53,224 bases of DNA from Clostridia bacterium (GTDB lineage: Bacteria; Bacillota; Clostridia; Christensenellales; Aristaeellaceae), in NCBI GenBank assembly GCA_017428385.1, contig JAFRQX010000017.1, positions 1-53,224 of the forward strand, read 5' to 3'. Below the pieces are notes generated by a model. The model saw only the letters and a program-made list of their open reading frames with translations, was not told the origin of the DNA and searched no databases. Made by a program: the position numbers and the translations under genes. Below, in pieces: positions 16,566-26,363 of the stretch (position 1 is its first letter; each line of letters begins with the position of its first letter).

Positions 16566-17915
16566 ATGAAGAAGATGAACAAAATGCTGGCTGCGCTGCT
16601 GGCGCTGATGCTGACGCTGACAGCTTGCGGAATGGCTTTCGCGGAGCAGGAAGCCCGGAAGATTGAAACAGCCGCGGATGCGGACGAATGGATTCAGATG
16701 CTCTTCGGAGAGCATCCGGAGGAACTGGACAGCGCCTGGGAACTGGTGCCTGAAGTGAAAACCGCTTTGGACGCAGCCGGCGGCATGAAGGCGGTTGCGA
16801 TGCAAATTACTTCCATCGGCGAGATCAAAGAGATCCAGCCGGCTTATCAGAAGGAAATCCAGGGTTTTCAGTTTTTCTATATTCCCTGTGTTTTTTCTAC
16901 GATGTCTGTGGATATTGTCCTGGTGACACAGGATGGCGCAGTTGCGGGAATACAGACAGGCGTTTTCTCCGGCAAACAGGAGAGCGCGTCTTCTGACCTG
17001 GCCAGCGTTGAACTGAACCTGCCGGTACCCTCCCTGGGCGAGCTGCCGGGCATCCTGACCCTGCCGGAAGGAGACGGTCCGTTCCCGGCAATTGTGCTGG
17101 TGCACGGTTCCGGCCCCAATGACATGGATGAGACCATCTTCAGCGTGAAACCCTTCAAAGACCTGGCGGAAGGCCTGGCAGCAAAGGGTGTGGCGGTATA
17201 CCGTTACGACAAGCGGACCTATACTTACAGTAAGGAGCTGGCCGATAACTATCAGCTGACGCTGATGGAGGAAACGGTGGATGACGCGGCCGCGGCGGTG
17301 CAGATGCTGGCACAGCAGGAGAAGATTGATCCGGAACGGATCTATGTGCTGGGACACAGCCTGGGCGGCATCGCAATCCCGATGATTGACAAAGTGCTGA
17401 AAGAGCAGCCTGTGGCCGCCTGCGGATATGTGATGATGGCCGGTTCTCCCAGGAAACTGGATGAGCTGTTCCGGGAACAGTATGAGTTCATGTTCTCCGT
17501 GCAGGCGGAGGCTATGGAGCAGGCCGGGATGAACAAGGAGGACATTTTCAGCGAGCTGGACAGGCTGAATGACCTGGACGCGCTCGCGGACAGCGATGCC
17601 ATACAGGGCGCCTACGCGCCATACTGGAAATGGCTGGCGGAATATGACCAGCTGAAGATGGCGGAGGATATTACAAAGCCGGTCCTGGTGCTTCAGGGCG
17701 AAGAAGACTGGCAGGTGACGATGAAGGACTTCGGCATCTGGCAGGAAGCTTTTGGAGACAAGGACAACTGGACCCTGATTTCCTATCCGGGACTGATCCA
17801 CAGCATGACCCACGGTGTGATGAATGACGTATCCATGAACTATATGAGGGCAGAAAAGGTTGATGAGAAGGTCATCAGCGATATTGCGGCATTTATCCTG
17901 GAAGAGAAAAAATAA
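16566..17915 (+). CDS. Secreted alpha/beta hydrolase, possible lipoprotein
   Basis: A 449-aa exported esterase- or peptidase-like hydrolase. The N-terminus has a signal sequence with LTAC, a fitting lipobox, at residue 21, though cleavage after AFA is an alternative. Residues 30-140 resemble DUF3887, often found in front of such hydrolases. The catalytic domain has the oxyanion region VLVHGSGPNDMDE near 180, nucleophile elbow GHSLGG near 265, the acid in LQGEEDWQV near 380 and His in GLIHSM near 420. The substrate is unknown. It stands alone with a strong ribosome site and a terminator after it. Confidence 0.85.
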   Translation: MKKMNKMLAALLALMLTLTACGMAFAEQEARKIETAADADEWIQMLFGEHPEELDSAWELVPEVKTALDAAGGMKAVAMQITSIGEIKEIQPAYQKEIQGFQFFYIPCVFSTMSVDIVLVTQDGAVAGIQTGVFSGKQESASSDLASVELNLPVPSLGELPGILTLPEGDGPFPAIVLVHGSGPNDMDETIFSVKPFKDLAEGLAAKGVAVYRYDKRTYTYSKELADNYQLTLMEETVDDAAAAVQMLAQQEKIDPERIYVLGHSLGGIAIPMIDKVLKEQPVAACGYVMMAGSPRKLDELFREQYEFMFSVQAEAMEQAGMNKEDIFSELDRLNDLDALADSDAIQGAYAPYWKWLAEYDQLKMAEDITKPVLVLQGEEDWQVTMKDFGIWQEAFGDKDNWTLISYPGLIHSMTHGVMNDVSMNYMRAEKVDEKVISDIAAFILEEKK

Positions 17916-17966
17916 ATACCCCGCCGGAAAACCGCTGAGCCCAAAGAAATCAATGCCTGTATAACG

Positions 17967-17994
17967 GAACCGCCTGCAAGGCGGTTCTTTTTTT
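17967..17994 (+). terminator. Rho-independent terminator
   Basis: GAACCGCC pairs with GGCGGTTC around TGCAA, then seven T. Confidence 0.95.
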
Positions 17995-18039
17995 CATTTC
18001 CGGGCGAAACAAAACCATATACGGTGTCGTCTATTTATA

Positions 18040-18064
18040 TGTACACTCCCTTTCGGGGTGTACA
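18040..18064 (+). promoter_or_regulatory. Leader hairpin next to ribosome site
   Basis: TGTACACTCCC and GGGGTGTACA pair with one bulged T around a TTTC loop, ending 2 nt before AAGGAGGT. It could modulate translation or stabilise the mRNA of the next gene. Confidence 0.5.
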
Positions 18065-18083
18065 GAAGGAGGTAAAAACGAAA

Positions 18084-18962
18084 ATGAAAAGACTTTTAAC
18101 GCTGGTAACGGCACTGGTTATGATTTTAACGCTGGCGGCGGCTGCCCTGGCTGAAGGAAACAATGTTCTGCTGCAGGTTGCTGATGACTGCGACAAGCTG
18201 CTGTTCAACACCGACAACGTGACCCTGAAGGGCAACATGGAATTCTCCTTTGACGGAAACTGGTTCAAGACGATTGACGGCGTTTATCAGCAGGATGGTT
18301 ATGATGCTTACTGCGACCTGAAGGTGAAGAGCCCGAAGAAGGACGGATCCGTCAAGAACAGCGGTTATACCATCTTTGATGACGACGGCGCTGTCCGTGT
18401 TGTGGAAGTCGTTTATCCCGGCACCTACAAGACCGCCGGAAGCATCAAAAACAACACGATTCTGCGCAGCTCCGCCCGGACTGACCTGGTGATGGGCGCG
18501 TTCCGCATGCTGGCCGGCATGGCCGATGTCTTTGCGGAAGTGACCGTGGGTACGGCCGAAAACGGCGGGAAGACCATCCATATGAAGCTGAACGGAAACT
18601 CCACGGAAATCGTGAACACCGGACTGATGATGCTGATGCAGTTTGCCGGCGACCGTTTCCTGAGGATGAACAGTGACGAATACAAGAGCCAGACGGGCAA
18701 GATCGGCGACTATGTCTCCATTGCCCGGGGCGTGCTTGCGACGACCCAGTCCGTGAGCGTGCAGAACGCGGAAATAACCCTGAAGGTGAACGACAAGGGC
18801 GAACTGGAATCCGCTGAAGGCAGCGCCAGTGTGAAGCTGAATACCACCAAGGACGGCGAGCATACGCTGGACGGCAAGTTCAGCCTGGAAGTTTCCGATC
18901 GTGGAACCACCAAGGCGGAACACTTTGATCCGGATAAGCATGTTGCGCCGGCCAAACAGTAA
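18084..18962 (+). CDS. Secreted protein of unknown function
   Basis: A 292-aa exported protein. Residues 1-25 are a signal peptide (LLTLVTALVMILTLAAAALA, cut before EGNN). The mature part alternates short hydrophobic strands with charged turns (VTLKGNMEFSFDGNWFKTID, GGKTIHMKLNGNSTEIV, ITLKVNDKGELESAEG), consistent with an all-beta fold and resembling secreted lipid-binding or DUF-type beta-sandwich proteins, but I do not recognise the family. The ATG at 18084 follows AAGGAGGT; the frame is open to 18024 without another ribosome site. It is a single-gene unit with a strong leader hairpin and terminator, which suggests high expression. Confidence 0.7.
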   Translation: MKRLLTLVTALVMILTLAAAALAEGNNVLLQVADDCDKLLFNTDNVTLKGNMEFSFDGNWFKTIDGVYQQDGYDAYCDLKVKSPKKDGSVKNSGYTIFDDDGAVRVVEVVYPGTYKTAGSIKNNTILRSSARTDLVMGAFRMLAGMADVFAEVTVGTAENGGKTIHMKLNGNSTEIVNTGLMMLMQFAGDRFLRMNSDEYKSQTGKIGDYVSIARGVLATTQSVSVQNAEITLKVNDKGELESAEGSASVKLNTTKDGEHTLDGKFSLEVSDRGTTKAEHFDPDKHVAPAKQ

Positions 18963-18980
18963 AAGACAGCCTGAAATGAA

Positions 18981-19016
18981 CTGCGGGGCATCAAACCTGA
19001 TGCCCCGCAGCTTTTT
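18981..19016. terminator. Rho-independent terminator
   Basis: Perfect 13-bp stem CTGCGGGGCATCA/TGATGCCCCGCAG, loop AACC, then C and five T; lies between converging genes. Confidence 0.95.
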
Positions 19017-19031
19017 ATATGCGCGGATGGG

Positions 19032-22000
19032 TTATTTCTTTCGGGCCAGGCGCAGGGTAATGATCTGGAAAGGATGGAAGGAGAGGGTAAAGGTGCCGTC
19101 CGATACGGGGAGGATATCCTGCGGATCCTCTGCGAGGGAGCAGGTGCACACCGCGCTGAAGGGCAGGAAGGGATGGATCATGACGGTGCGTGTACCGCCC
19201 ATGCTTTCATACAGGCGGATGACCAGGTCGCCGGTTCCATCCTCGGACAGCTTGACGCTTTCCACGGTGACGGCGGGATCGCTGGAATTCAGCAGGCGAA
19301 GCGGTACGGAGGAACCGGGGACGGTGATCAGCGGGTCGTTCAGCGCCTCGGCAGCCTCAATGACGCCGCTGGTTTCCAGCGGGCCGTCCCAGGCGCGATA
19401 GGCATAAACGAAACGGTGGCGTCCGCGATCGGCCGCAGCGTCCGGATAGGTGGGTGCACGCAGCAGGCTCAGGCTGATGACGCCGTCATTGACAGAAACG
19501 CCGTATTTGCAGTCGTTCAGCAATGCCGCGCCGCGGACGGCATCCCGAAGGACGGTCCAGCCATGGGCACAGACCTCAAACCGGTCCGCGTCATACTGGC
19601 GGGAACGGTGGGCAGGACGGGAAAGATAACCGAACTGGATCTGATGATCCGCGTTATCCGCGTCAATGCCGGTATCAAAGGAGACCTTGAGGAGACGGTG
19701 GCGCTCCTGCCAGTCCGCCTCGGTAATGAACTCAAGCTGCTCATCCTCCGCAGTCAGGCGGATCCACTGGGTGATGACGGATGAGGAGAAACGGGTGATG
19801 ATCTTCAGCTCCGCAAAGAGGCCGCTGGCACAGACAATCTCTGTTTCATATTCCGCATCCATGGGCACTTCCCGCCGCTCGGTCTGGCTGTCGATATCCC
19901 AGGCGTCAAAGCGCCGGGGAAGATCCCGGTAGAGATGGAACACATTGGAAGGAGTGCGGACCCGCCCCCGGTCATCCTGCAGGAGGACCATGGACAGGAG
20001 CTCGCCCTTTTTTGAAATGACAGCGCGCAGGACGGAGTTCTGCATCACATAATTGCTGCCCTGGCGGCGGACGGTGGCGGTGCTGTGCACCGGGATTTCA
20101 GCCGGATACATGGTGACGGCGGACATAGGCTCCAGGCAGGCAAGCACCAGCGCCTCGTCCTTGTAGGCGGCAGCCTGGAATCGTACACCCTCCCGGGTGA
20201 CGGCGCCGGCGGTGAACCGTTCATCCGCCCGGATGACCCGGGTGATGCGGTGGGAAGAGGGGTTGAAGACCGTGAGACCCAGGCCGTTCCGGCAGAAGGC
20301 GAGCAGCGCCTCCCGGGCACCGCGCACGGCAGTGTCCCGGACCCGGGCGACGTCCATGCGTGCCTGCTCATAAACCCGGGCGATGGAGGAACCGGGCAGG
20401 ATATCATGGAACTGGTTGGTGAGGAGCAGCTTCCAGGCGCTTTCCAGCTCTTCCGCGGGATAGGCGGCGCGGCCGGTGAAGGCAGCCATGGCGGCGAGCA
20501 TCTCCCAGACCCGCAGGACGTGCTCCGCCCGGCGGTTGCCTTTCTTGATCAGTGCCTGGGTGGTATAGGTTCCGCGGTGGCAGGGGAAATACAGCTCGCC
20601 CCGGTAGATGGGCAGGGAACCGTTGTTCCGCTTTTTCAGATAGTCTTCCGGCGTCATCCAGTAGAGCCTGGGCGCGCCCTGGAGATCCCGCTGGCGCCGG
20701 ATCTGCTCCAGGTCGTCCCGGGTAGGTCCGCCGCCGCCATCCCCCTGGCCGAAAGGCAGGTAGAAATCACGGCTGCCGTCCTTCTCCAGGCGGCTGACCC
20801 AGCGGGCATGCACGGTCTTTGCATCTACAGCGGTTTCATAGGACATATGCAGGAAGCTGGGAATCACGGTGCCGTCCAGTCCGCGCCAGAGGAAGGCGTG
20901 ATGCGGGAATGGCTCCGAATCGTTATAGGACCAGAAGATCTTCTGGGTGGTGAGGCCGGTCATGCCGAAGCCCTTGATGATCTGCGGGAGGGCGGCACTG
21001 TAGCCGAAGGTGTCCGGCAGCCAGGCAACCCGGCTGTCCACACCCAGCATTTCCCGGAAGTACCGGCGTCCGTACAGGAACTGGCGCACGAGGGCTTCGC
21101 CGCCGGCCAGGTTCGTATCCGGTTCCACCCACATGCCGCCGTCGGCAATCCAGCGGCCGTCGGCGATCATTTCCCGGATTTCCTCAAAGAGCTCCGGATA
21201 GTGCTGACGGCAGAGTTCATATTCCGCGCACTGGCTCTGGAGGAACTTTGCCTCCGGATACTCCTTCAGCAGGCGGAGGACAGCGGCAAAGGTACGGGCG
21301 GTTTTCCGCCGTGTTTCCTCAATGGGCCAGAGCCAGGCATAATCCAGATGGGAATTGGCAATGACACCCATGGACGCGGCGAAGGAGCCGTTATGGGCAT
21401 TGACCAGCGGCGCGATCTGCTGCCGGGCTTCAAGGTATGCCTGCCGGCGCCGGGGCAGGGGCTGCTCCAGATCCAGGGTGTCCAGCAGGCAGGCAAAGCC
21501 GTCCGCCAGGGCTTCCCGGAAGGGATCATCCGGCTCCAGGTAATCGTGCACATCCCGGAGTACGGTCAGGTCCAGCCAGAGCTGATAGGCTTCCTCATTC
21601 CACCAGCCGAAGGTGCTCCGCCCGGTAACGGCTGGGCCGGTGCGGGTAAAGGTGACGCCTTCCTCCGGGAAGACGGGACGGCCCGGATGATCCGGCAGGG
21701 GAGTGCCGGCATAGACTTCCAGGGCAATCTCAAAGGTTTCGCCGCCTTCCGCGTTCCGGCAGACGGCCTGATCGGAGATGTACTGGTGCGGATGAGCCAT
21801 CCGGTCGCCCCGGCGGGCGCCGAAGACTTTTCCGTTGACATAGAGGACGGATTCACCGCCGGGATTCAGGTCCATGACGATCCGTTCCCCGCGGGCTTCC
21901 TCCGGTACGGTGAAGCGGCCGAACATCCAGGCATAATCCCAGGGCATGCCCCAGGGGGTTCCGGCCGGCCAGGGTTCCCGGGGATAGGCTTCCGCCTCCC

Positions 22001-22121
22001 GCAGGTTCAGGACGGAAGGCGCAGAAAAGCCCTCCAGGGTAATTTCGCCCAGAGGGTGATAAAGATCCGCTGCCAGCGCGTCAATCACGTGCCGAAGCTG
22101 ATCGGTGATTTCCTTATTCAT
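19032..22121 (-). CDS. Alpha-mannosidase, glycoside hydrolase family 38
   Basis: A 1029-aa retaining alpha-mannosidase that removes mannose from glycans or oligosaccharides, with no signal peptide and so cytoplasmic. Visible parts: an N-terminal beta domain with VMDLNPGGESVLYVNGK, the catalytic domain from about 245 with zinc-site HLDYAWLWPIEETRRK near 258, and the nucleophile Asp in AWLPDTFGYS near 369. The C-terminal beta-sandwich domains include ITRFSSSVITQWIRL. The ATG at 22121 follows AAGGAG. It lies downstream of the GPH-type transporter and the phosphodiesterase on the same strand, which suggests shared use of imported mannosides, although a terminator separates them. Confidence 0.93.
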   Translation of the reverse strand: MNKEITDQLRHVIDALAADLYHPLGEITLEGFSAPSVLNLREAEAYPREPWPAGTPWGMPWDYAWMFGRFTVPEEARGERIVMDLNPGGESVLYVNGKVFGARRGDRMAHPHQYISDQAVCRNAEGGETFEIALEVYAGTPLPDHPGRPVFPEEGVTFTRTGPAVTGRSTFGWWNEEAYQLWLDLTVLRDVHDYLEPDDPFREALADGFACLLDTLDLEQPLPRRRQAYLEARQQIAPLVNAHNGSFAASMGVIANSHLDYAWLWPIEETRRKTARTFAAVLRLLKEYPEAKFLQSQCAEYELCRQHYPELFEEIREMIADGRWIADGGMWVEPDTNLAGGEALVRQFLYGRRYFREMLGVDSRVAWLPDTFGYSAALPQIIKGFGMTGLTTQKIFWSYNDSEPFPHHAFLWRGLDGTVIPSFLHMSYETAVDAKTVHARWVSRLEKDGSRDFYLPFGQGDGGGGPTRDDLEQIRRQRDLQGAPRLYWMTPEDYLKKRNNGSLPIYRGELYFPCHRGTYTTQALIKKGNRRAEHVLRVWEMLAAMAAFTGRAAYPAEELESAWKLLLTNQFHDILPGSSIARVYEQARMDVARVRDTAVRGAREALLAFCRNGLGLTVFNPSSHRITRVIRADERFTAGAVTREGVRFQAAAYKDEALVLACLEPMSAVTMYPAEIPVHSTATVRRQGSNYVMQNSVLRAVISKKGELLSMVLLQDDRGRVRTPSNVFHLYRDLPRRFDAWDIDSQTERREVPMDAEYETEIVCASGLFAELKIITRFSSSVITQWIRLTAEDEQLEFITEADWQERHRLLKVSFDTGIDADNADHQIQFGYLSRPAHRSRQYDADRFEVCAHGWTVLRDAVRGAALLNDCKYGVSVNDGVISLSLLRAPTYPDAAADRGRHRFVYAYRAWDGPLETSGVIEAAEALNDPLITVPGSSVPLRLLNSSDPAVTVESVKLSEDGTGDLVIRLYESMGGTRTVMIHPFLPFSAVCTCSLAEDPQDILPVSDGTFTLSFHPFQIITLRLARKK

Positions 22122-22242
22122 TTACGCAACTCCTTCGATATGATCCTTTTATGCTGAAGGCAGAATGCAGTAATCAGTTTCTCTGATATGATGATACTCC
22201 ATCGGTGATGATGAAAGCAAGGGGAACAGAGCAAAATTACAG

Positions 22243-22276
22243 AAAAACAAGCCCGGAAGGAGAAAATTCCGGGCTT
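22243..22276 (-). terminator. Terminator of the transporter-GDPD unit
   Basis: On the minus strand AAGCCCGGAA and TTCCGGGCTT pair around an 8-nt loop, followed by GTTTTT. Confidence 0.9.
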
Positions 22277-22283
22277 GACGCGA

Positions 22284-23036
22284 CTATGCTTTTTCGTACC
22301 GGAGCGGCGGCGCGCAGTATTCAAAAATGACGCTGTCATTGTCCTTTGAATCCGTCACCGCGTCATGGGAGGTCCAGCCGACCAGCAGGACGCCCTTTCC
22401 GCGCTTCCGCAGGACGCGGGCGGGACGGGTACCGATCTTGTAGGCGATGAAGTCGGGTCTGTTCAGGAAAGAGAAACGGCAGTCCGCCAGAAGCCGGGAA
22501 TAAAGCGCCGGAAGGGAATTGCCATAATCCTCCCGGGGCTGGGACAGCTGGCCGCGGAAAATCTCCGGGGCGTTCTTCCGGAACCAGAGGACAATGCGGG
22601 GATCGAAGGACTCAATGCAGAAGACACCGGGATAACCGCGGAGGAGCTCCCGGGTCTTTTCACACAGCTCCGTATTCCGGGGACCGGTCTTCAGCTCCAC
22701 AATCAAAGGGCCGGAACCCTGCCGCAGGACGGCGAGGACATCTGTGAACAGGGGCAGGGTTTCCTCTGTGTCCAGGAGCTTCATCTGCTGCAGGTCGGAG
22801 AGGGGATAATCAATGACCTTGCCGTGGACGCCGCAGATCCGGTCCAGGGTGTCGTCATGGAAGACGACCACCTGCCCGTCGGCGGAAAGCTGGACGTCCA
22901 GCTCCACTCCGTAGCCTTTTTCCACCGCGGCGCGGAAGGCCGGGAGCGAGTTTTCTGGAACGCCGTGATGATTGTCATACAGTCCCCGGTGGGCGTAATA
23001 GAAACCGCTGAAATCCGAAGCGGTATACTGTCTCAT
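22284..23036 (-). CDS. Glycerophosphodiester phosphodiesterase
   Basis: A 250-aa cytoplasmic GDPD that hydrolyses glycerophosphodiesters to glycerol 3-phosphate and an alcohol. It has the TIM-barrel motif set: YYAHRGLYDNHHGVPENS near residue 13, with the catalytic His and the Glu of PENS; VELDVQLSADGQVVVFHDD near 45, with the metal-binding Glu-x-Asp and the second His; and VELKTG near 112. The ATG at 23036 is preceded by GCGGAGGAAG and lies 1 nt after the transporter stop, so translation is coupled; the longer frame to 23075 would run into the transporter gene. Pairing with a sugar transporter suggests the product is part of substrate use. Confidence 0.92.
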   Translation of the reverse strand: MRQYTASDFSGFYYAHRGLYDNHHGVPENSLPAFRAAVEKGYGVELDVQLSADGQVVVFHDDTLDRICGVHGKVIDYPLSDLQQMKLLDTEETLPLFTDVLAVLRQGSGPLIVELKTGPRNTELCEKTRELLRGYPGVFCIESFDPRIVLWFRKNAPEIFRGQLSQPREDYGNSLPALYSRLLADCRFSFLNRPDFIAYKIGTRPARVLRKRGKGVLLVGWTSHDAVTDSKDNDSVIFEYCAPPLRYEKA

Positions 23037-23037
23037 C

Positions 23038-24453
23038 TTAATCTTCCTCCGCAAAGGCTTCCAGGCCGGAAGCATTGGCTACTTTCCGGGTTTTTATATT
23101 CTTGACCAGCAGGATGAAGACCAGGGCGCTGCAGACGGTCAGGATGGAAGAGTAGACGGGCAGCGCGCCCCAGGCGCCGGTCTTCATGAAAATGAGGCCC
23201 AGCAGAACCGGGGTGACGGTCTGGGCGGACATGCTGGCCGCGTAGTAGTAACCGGTGAACTTGCCGATCTTCTTTGAGGTGCACAGCTCCACGACCATGG
23301 GGAAGGAGCAGTTGTGAACCAGCGCCATGCCGAAGCCCTTCAGAGCCCAGACAGCGAAGAGGATGGCCGGGAAGGAAAACTCTCCGTTCACGCCGACCAC
23401 TTTGCCGGTAGGCCGGACAAAGATCATGATCAGGGTGGCCAGGAAGGAAATGATCAGGCCGATGGACACCGTCCATTTCCGCCCGATTTTCTCCGCAATA
23501 CCTCCGGCGATCAGGAAACCGACAGCGGAGGCCAGGCCGCCGCCCAGGGTCAGGATCATGGTGGCGCTGGATGCGGCCTGCAGGTAATAGATCACATAGT
23601 TGCCGATATAGGTGCCGATGGCGTTGTCGGACATGAACCAGAGGAATTCGGCGCCGAGGATGGCCAGCAGCATGCGCCGGTTGGCGGGGGACATTGGGCC
23701 TTCATCCGTGGCCGGGTTTTCAATGGCCGCGAGGCGCTCGCCCTCGGCCAGCTCGTCCTTCATCTCTTCCTCAATCTTGTTTTCCCTGATGGTGAAGAAA
23801 AGTACCAGCGCGGAGACGACCATCAGGAGGGAGGCGACCAGGAAGGGAATCTCGATGATCCACATCTTGGTGCTGCGGTCCGTGACGTTGATATAGTCAC
23901 TCAGCTTCAGGAAGACGCCGAGGATGGTGGCGAAGCCGCCGCCGAGATAGCCCATGATGTTGATGATGCCGTTGGCCTTGGCCCGGAGAGGCTTGGGCGT
24001 GATGTCAGGCATCAGGGCGACTGCGGGATTCCGGTACATCATCATGAAGATGAGGACGATGCCCATCATGATGATCATGCCGGCAATGTTGTTCTGATGG
24101 AAGAACAGGGGAATGAAGGGGAAGGCAACCGCGGCGACGAAGGTGCCGACGAGGATGTAAGGCATCCGCTTGCCGATGGGCGTCCGGGTCCTGTCGGAGA
24201 GGTTGCCGAAGACGGGCAGCAGGATCAAGGCCGCCAGGTTATCGCAGGCCATGATGATACCGACCAGCCACTGCACGTTGAGGATGTTTTCCGGCGCGCT
24301 GGCCTTCAGCTCCGCCGAGGTCAGCCCGTACATCCGGTGGGCGAACAGATCCGTCAGGAAGGTGGGGCACCAGGAATCATACACCTGCCACAGCAGGAGG
24401 ATGCCAAAGAAAGCAAAGCCGATCTGACAGGTCCGTTTTACATTCAGTTTCAT
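23038..24453 (-). CDS. GPH/MFS-type sugar transporter
   Basis: A 471-aa membrane protein with about twelve hydrophobic segments, of the glycoside-pentoside-hexuronide cation symporter type. The loop after helix 2 reads GNLSDRTRTPIGKRMPYI, the family's typical motif, and there is a second GG-rich loop in MGYLGGGFATILG. A charged cytoplasmic loop (IEEEMKDELAEGERLAAIENP) separates the two halves. The ATG at 24453 follows AAAGGAAC; the frame continues to 24750 but has no conserved sequence. It is the first gene of a minus-strand unit with GDPD and transcribes divergently from pdxA. The substrate is likely a sugar or glycoside. Confidence 0.88.
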   Translation of the reverse strand: MKLNVKRTCQIGFAFFGILLLWQVYDSWCPTFLTDLFAHRMYGLTSAELKASAPENILNVQWLVGIIMACDNLAALILLPVFGNLSDRTRTPIGKRMPYILVGTFVAAVAFPFIPLFFHQNNIAGMIIMMGIVLIFMMMYRNPAVALMPDITPKPLRAKANGIINIMGYLGGGFATILGVFLKLSDYINVTDRSTKMWIIEIPFLVASLLMVVSALVLFFTIRENKIEEEMKDELAEGERLAAIENPATDEGPMSPANRRMLLAILGAEFLWFMSDNAIGTYIGNYVIYYLQAASSATMILTLGGGLASAVGFLIAGGIAEKIGRKWTVSIGLIISFLATLIMIFVRPTGKVVGVNGEFSFPAILFAVWALKGFGMALVHNCSFPMVVELCTSKKIGKFTGYYYAASMSAQTVTPVLLGLIFMKTGAWGALPVYSSILTVCSALVFILLVKNIKTRKVANASGLEAFAEED

Positions 24454-24590
24454 ACGATATGTTCCTTTCCGCACAGTGATATTCCGTCTGCACCGCCGGC
24501 GGGGTGTGTCCGGCGGCTGCCGGTATTCTGTGTTTTTCCCTATCGGATGAATTATACCACAAGGAAGCGGGAAAAGGCCAACAAATACGG

Positions 24591-24619
24591 TTGACAGACG
24601 TGGCGGTAAAGGATAAAAA
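24591..24619 (+). promoter_or_regulatory. Promoter of the PdxA-family gene
   Basis: TTGACA with a 17-bp spacer to a weak -10, TAAAAA. Confidence 0.45.
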
Positions 24620-24676
24620 AGAAGAGAAGAAACGACTGTCCGCCGGAAGACCGGCGGGAAGCAGGAGGAACCGGGA

Positions 24677-25681
24677 ATGAACAGACCTCTGATCGGGATC
24701 CCGATGGGAGACGCGGCCGGCATCGGGCCGGAAATTGTGCTGAAGACCATCGCCGACGCACAGACGCAGGAGACTGCCCGCTGCGTGGTGATCGGAGACC
24801 GGGGCGTGTTGGAAAAAGCAAAAACCTATCCGGGAATGCCCGCGCTGGAAATCAATGTGATCGGGGAACCGGAGGAAGGAAAATATGCGCCGGGAATCCT
24901 GAACCTGATCGACCTGCACAATATTGATATCAAGCAGCTGCGGGTCGGCACGGTGGACGGGATGTGCGGAAAAGCGGCCTATGAATACATTGCCGAAAGC
25001 ATCCGCCTGGCGAACGCGGGACAGATTGACGCGGTGGCCACCACGCCCATCAACAAGGAGTCCCTCCGGAAGGGAGGGGTTCCCTATATCGGCCATACGG
25101 AAATTTTTGGCGCGCTGACCGGGACGGAGGATCCCCTGACCATGTTTGAGGTGCGGGGGATGCGGGTGTTTTTCCTGACGCGGCACGTATCCCTGCGGCA
25201 GGCCTGCGACCTGGTAACGAAGGACCGGATCAAGGACTATGTGCGGCGCTGCACGGAGGCGCTGCGCCGGCTGGGCGTGACCGAAGGGACGATGGCAATC
25301 GCGGGACTGAATCCCCACAGCGGGGAGCACGGCCTGTTCGGCAATGAAGAGGTGGAAGAGGTTTATCCCGCGGTAGAGGAACTGCGGCAGGAAGGCTACG
25401 ACGTGACCGGACCCATCGGGGCGGACTCCGTGTTCCACCTGGCTTTGCAGGGAAGGTTCAACAGCGTGCTTTCCCTGTACCACGACCAGGGACATATTGC
25501 CACCAAGACGCTGGACTTTGAGCGGACCATCGCGATTACCAACGGGATGCCCATCCTGCGGACTTCCGTGGATCACGGAACGGCCATGGACATTGCCGGA
25601 AAAGGAACCGCGAGCGCGGTCAGCATGATCGAGGCGGTGCGGCTGGCGGTGAAATACGCGCCGGCGTTCCGGAAACAGTAA
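24677..25681 (+). CDS. PdxA-family dehydrogenase
   Basis: A 334-aa NAD-dependent 4-hydroxythreonine-4-phosphate dehydrogenase family enzyme. Motifs: [15 protein letters not shown] at the N-terminus, metal His in [10 protein letters not shown] near 138, [15 protein letters not shown] near 271 and [16 protein letters not shown] near 300. PdxA makes the pyridoxal precursor, whereas PdxA2 oxidises D-erythronate or D-threonate 4-phosphate in sugar-acid catabolism. No pdxJ or DUF1537 kinase is adjacent, and the sugar-rich setting makes the catabolic role at least as likely. The ATG follows AGGAGGAACC. A YgjV gene follows 69 nt downstream. Confidence 0.88.
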   Translation: MNRPLIGIPMGDAAGIGPEIVLKTIADAQTQETARCVVIGDRGVLEKAKTYPGMPALEINVIGEPEEGKYAPGILNLIDLHNIDIKQLRVGTVDGMCGKAAYEYIAESIRLANAGQIDAVATTPINKESLRKGGVPYIGHTEIFGALTGTEDPLTMFEVRGMRVFFLTRHVSLRQACDLVTKDRIKDYVRRCTEALRRLGVTEGTMAIAGLNPHSGEHGLFGNEEVEEVYPAVEELRQEGYDVTGPIGADSVFHLALQGRFNSVLSLYHDQGHIATKTLDFERTIAITNGMPILRTSVDHGTAMDIAGKGTASAVSMIEAVRLAVKYAPAFRKQ

Positions 25682-25750
25682 AGGTTTTGACATCTGCCGG
25701 CCGATACTGTACAATCACCCGAAGAAAAATGATTCCCGGAGGATGGGCAA

Positions 25751-26275
25751 ATGGAAATCGCAGCACAGGTTTTCGGTATTCTGGCATTTATCGTTTCGGT
25801 TGTTTCCTTTCAGCTGAAAACCTACCGGCAGATTCTGTGGGCCCAGACGCTGTGCGCGCTGCTGTTTGTGACGCACTTTTACCTGCTGACCTGCTGCGGG
25901 CAGGCGGACGCCGTGACCGGCGCCGCCCTGAACGGCGTATGCGCCGTGCGGGATGTGGTACTGCTGATAACCGAAAAGAAGCGGACGCAGAAGCTGACAA
26001 CGATTCTGGCGATCGGATTCTCGGTGATTGTGGTGGCAATCGGAATCGCAACCTGGAGCAGCCCGGTGTCCCTGCTGTTCATTGTGGCGATGGTGCTGAA
26101 TACGGTGGCCCTGTCCATTCCGGATCCGAACATGGTGCGGGTGTTCATTATGATCTCAGCGCCTTTTGCCTGCGCGTATGATATCCTGAATCATTCCATC
26201 GGCGGAACGGTGAATGAGGTGGTCTCCTTCCTGTCCGCAATGACGGCGTACATTCGTTATCGTCATAACGAATGA
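25751..26275 (+). CDS. YgjV-family membrane protein
   Basis: A 174-aa integral membrane protein with about six hydrophobic segments and short loops, matching the YgjV family by its opening IAAQVFGILAFIVSVVSFQL and the central TLCALLFVTHFYLLT. Function is unknown; the family is sometimes linked to ion or small-molecule transport without firm proof. The ATG at 25751 follows GGAGGATGG. The last codon and stop lie in heptamer array 6. It probably shares the transcript of the upstream PdxA-family gene. Confidence 0.8.
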   Translation: MEIAAQVFGILAFIVSVVSFQLKTYRQILWAQTLCALLFVTHFYLLTCCGQADAVTGAALNGVCAVRDVVLLITEKKRTQKLTTILAIGFSVIVVAIGIATWSSPVSLLFIVAMVLNTVALSIPDPNMVRVFIMISAPFACAYDILNHSIGGTVNEVVSFLSAMTAYIRYRHNE

Positions 26276-26304
26276 AGAATGAAAAATGAAGAATGAAAAA
26301 TGGT
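26271..26304. repeat. Heptamer array 6 (AATGAAR type)
   Basis: AATGAAG and AATGAAA alternate twice each in 7-bp register, then AATGGTG. The array includes the stop codon of the YgjV gene and ends 3 nt before a terminator. Confidence 0.9.
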
Positions 26305-26307
26305 GGA

Positions 26308-26337
26308 AAAAACCGCTTCCATACGGAAGCGGTTTTT
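26308..26337. terminator. Bidirectional terminator
   Basis: AAAAACCGCTTCC/GGAAGCGGTTTTT with loop ATAC, between converging genes. Confidence 0.95.
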
Positions 26338-26363
26338 GTGATTATATGAGGAGCGAGTCCTGA

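Noticed and set aside
18040..18064. Riboswitch in the leader of the secreted protein gene
   Set aside because: Only one short hairpin is present, too small for a known aptamer.
22086..22091. CACGTG as a parS core
   Set aside because: The flanks do not extend the palindrome to the GTTTCACGTGAAAC form, and it lies inside the alpha-mannosidase gene; no other parS-like site was seen.
20085..22157. Long plus-strand open frame opposite the alpha-mannosidase
   Set aside because: GC-rich third positions create long antisense frames; the minus-strand protein has clear GH38 motifs, this one has none.
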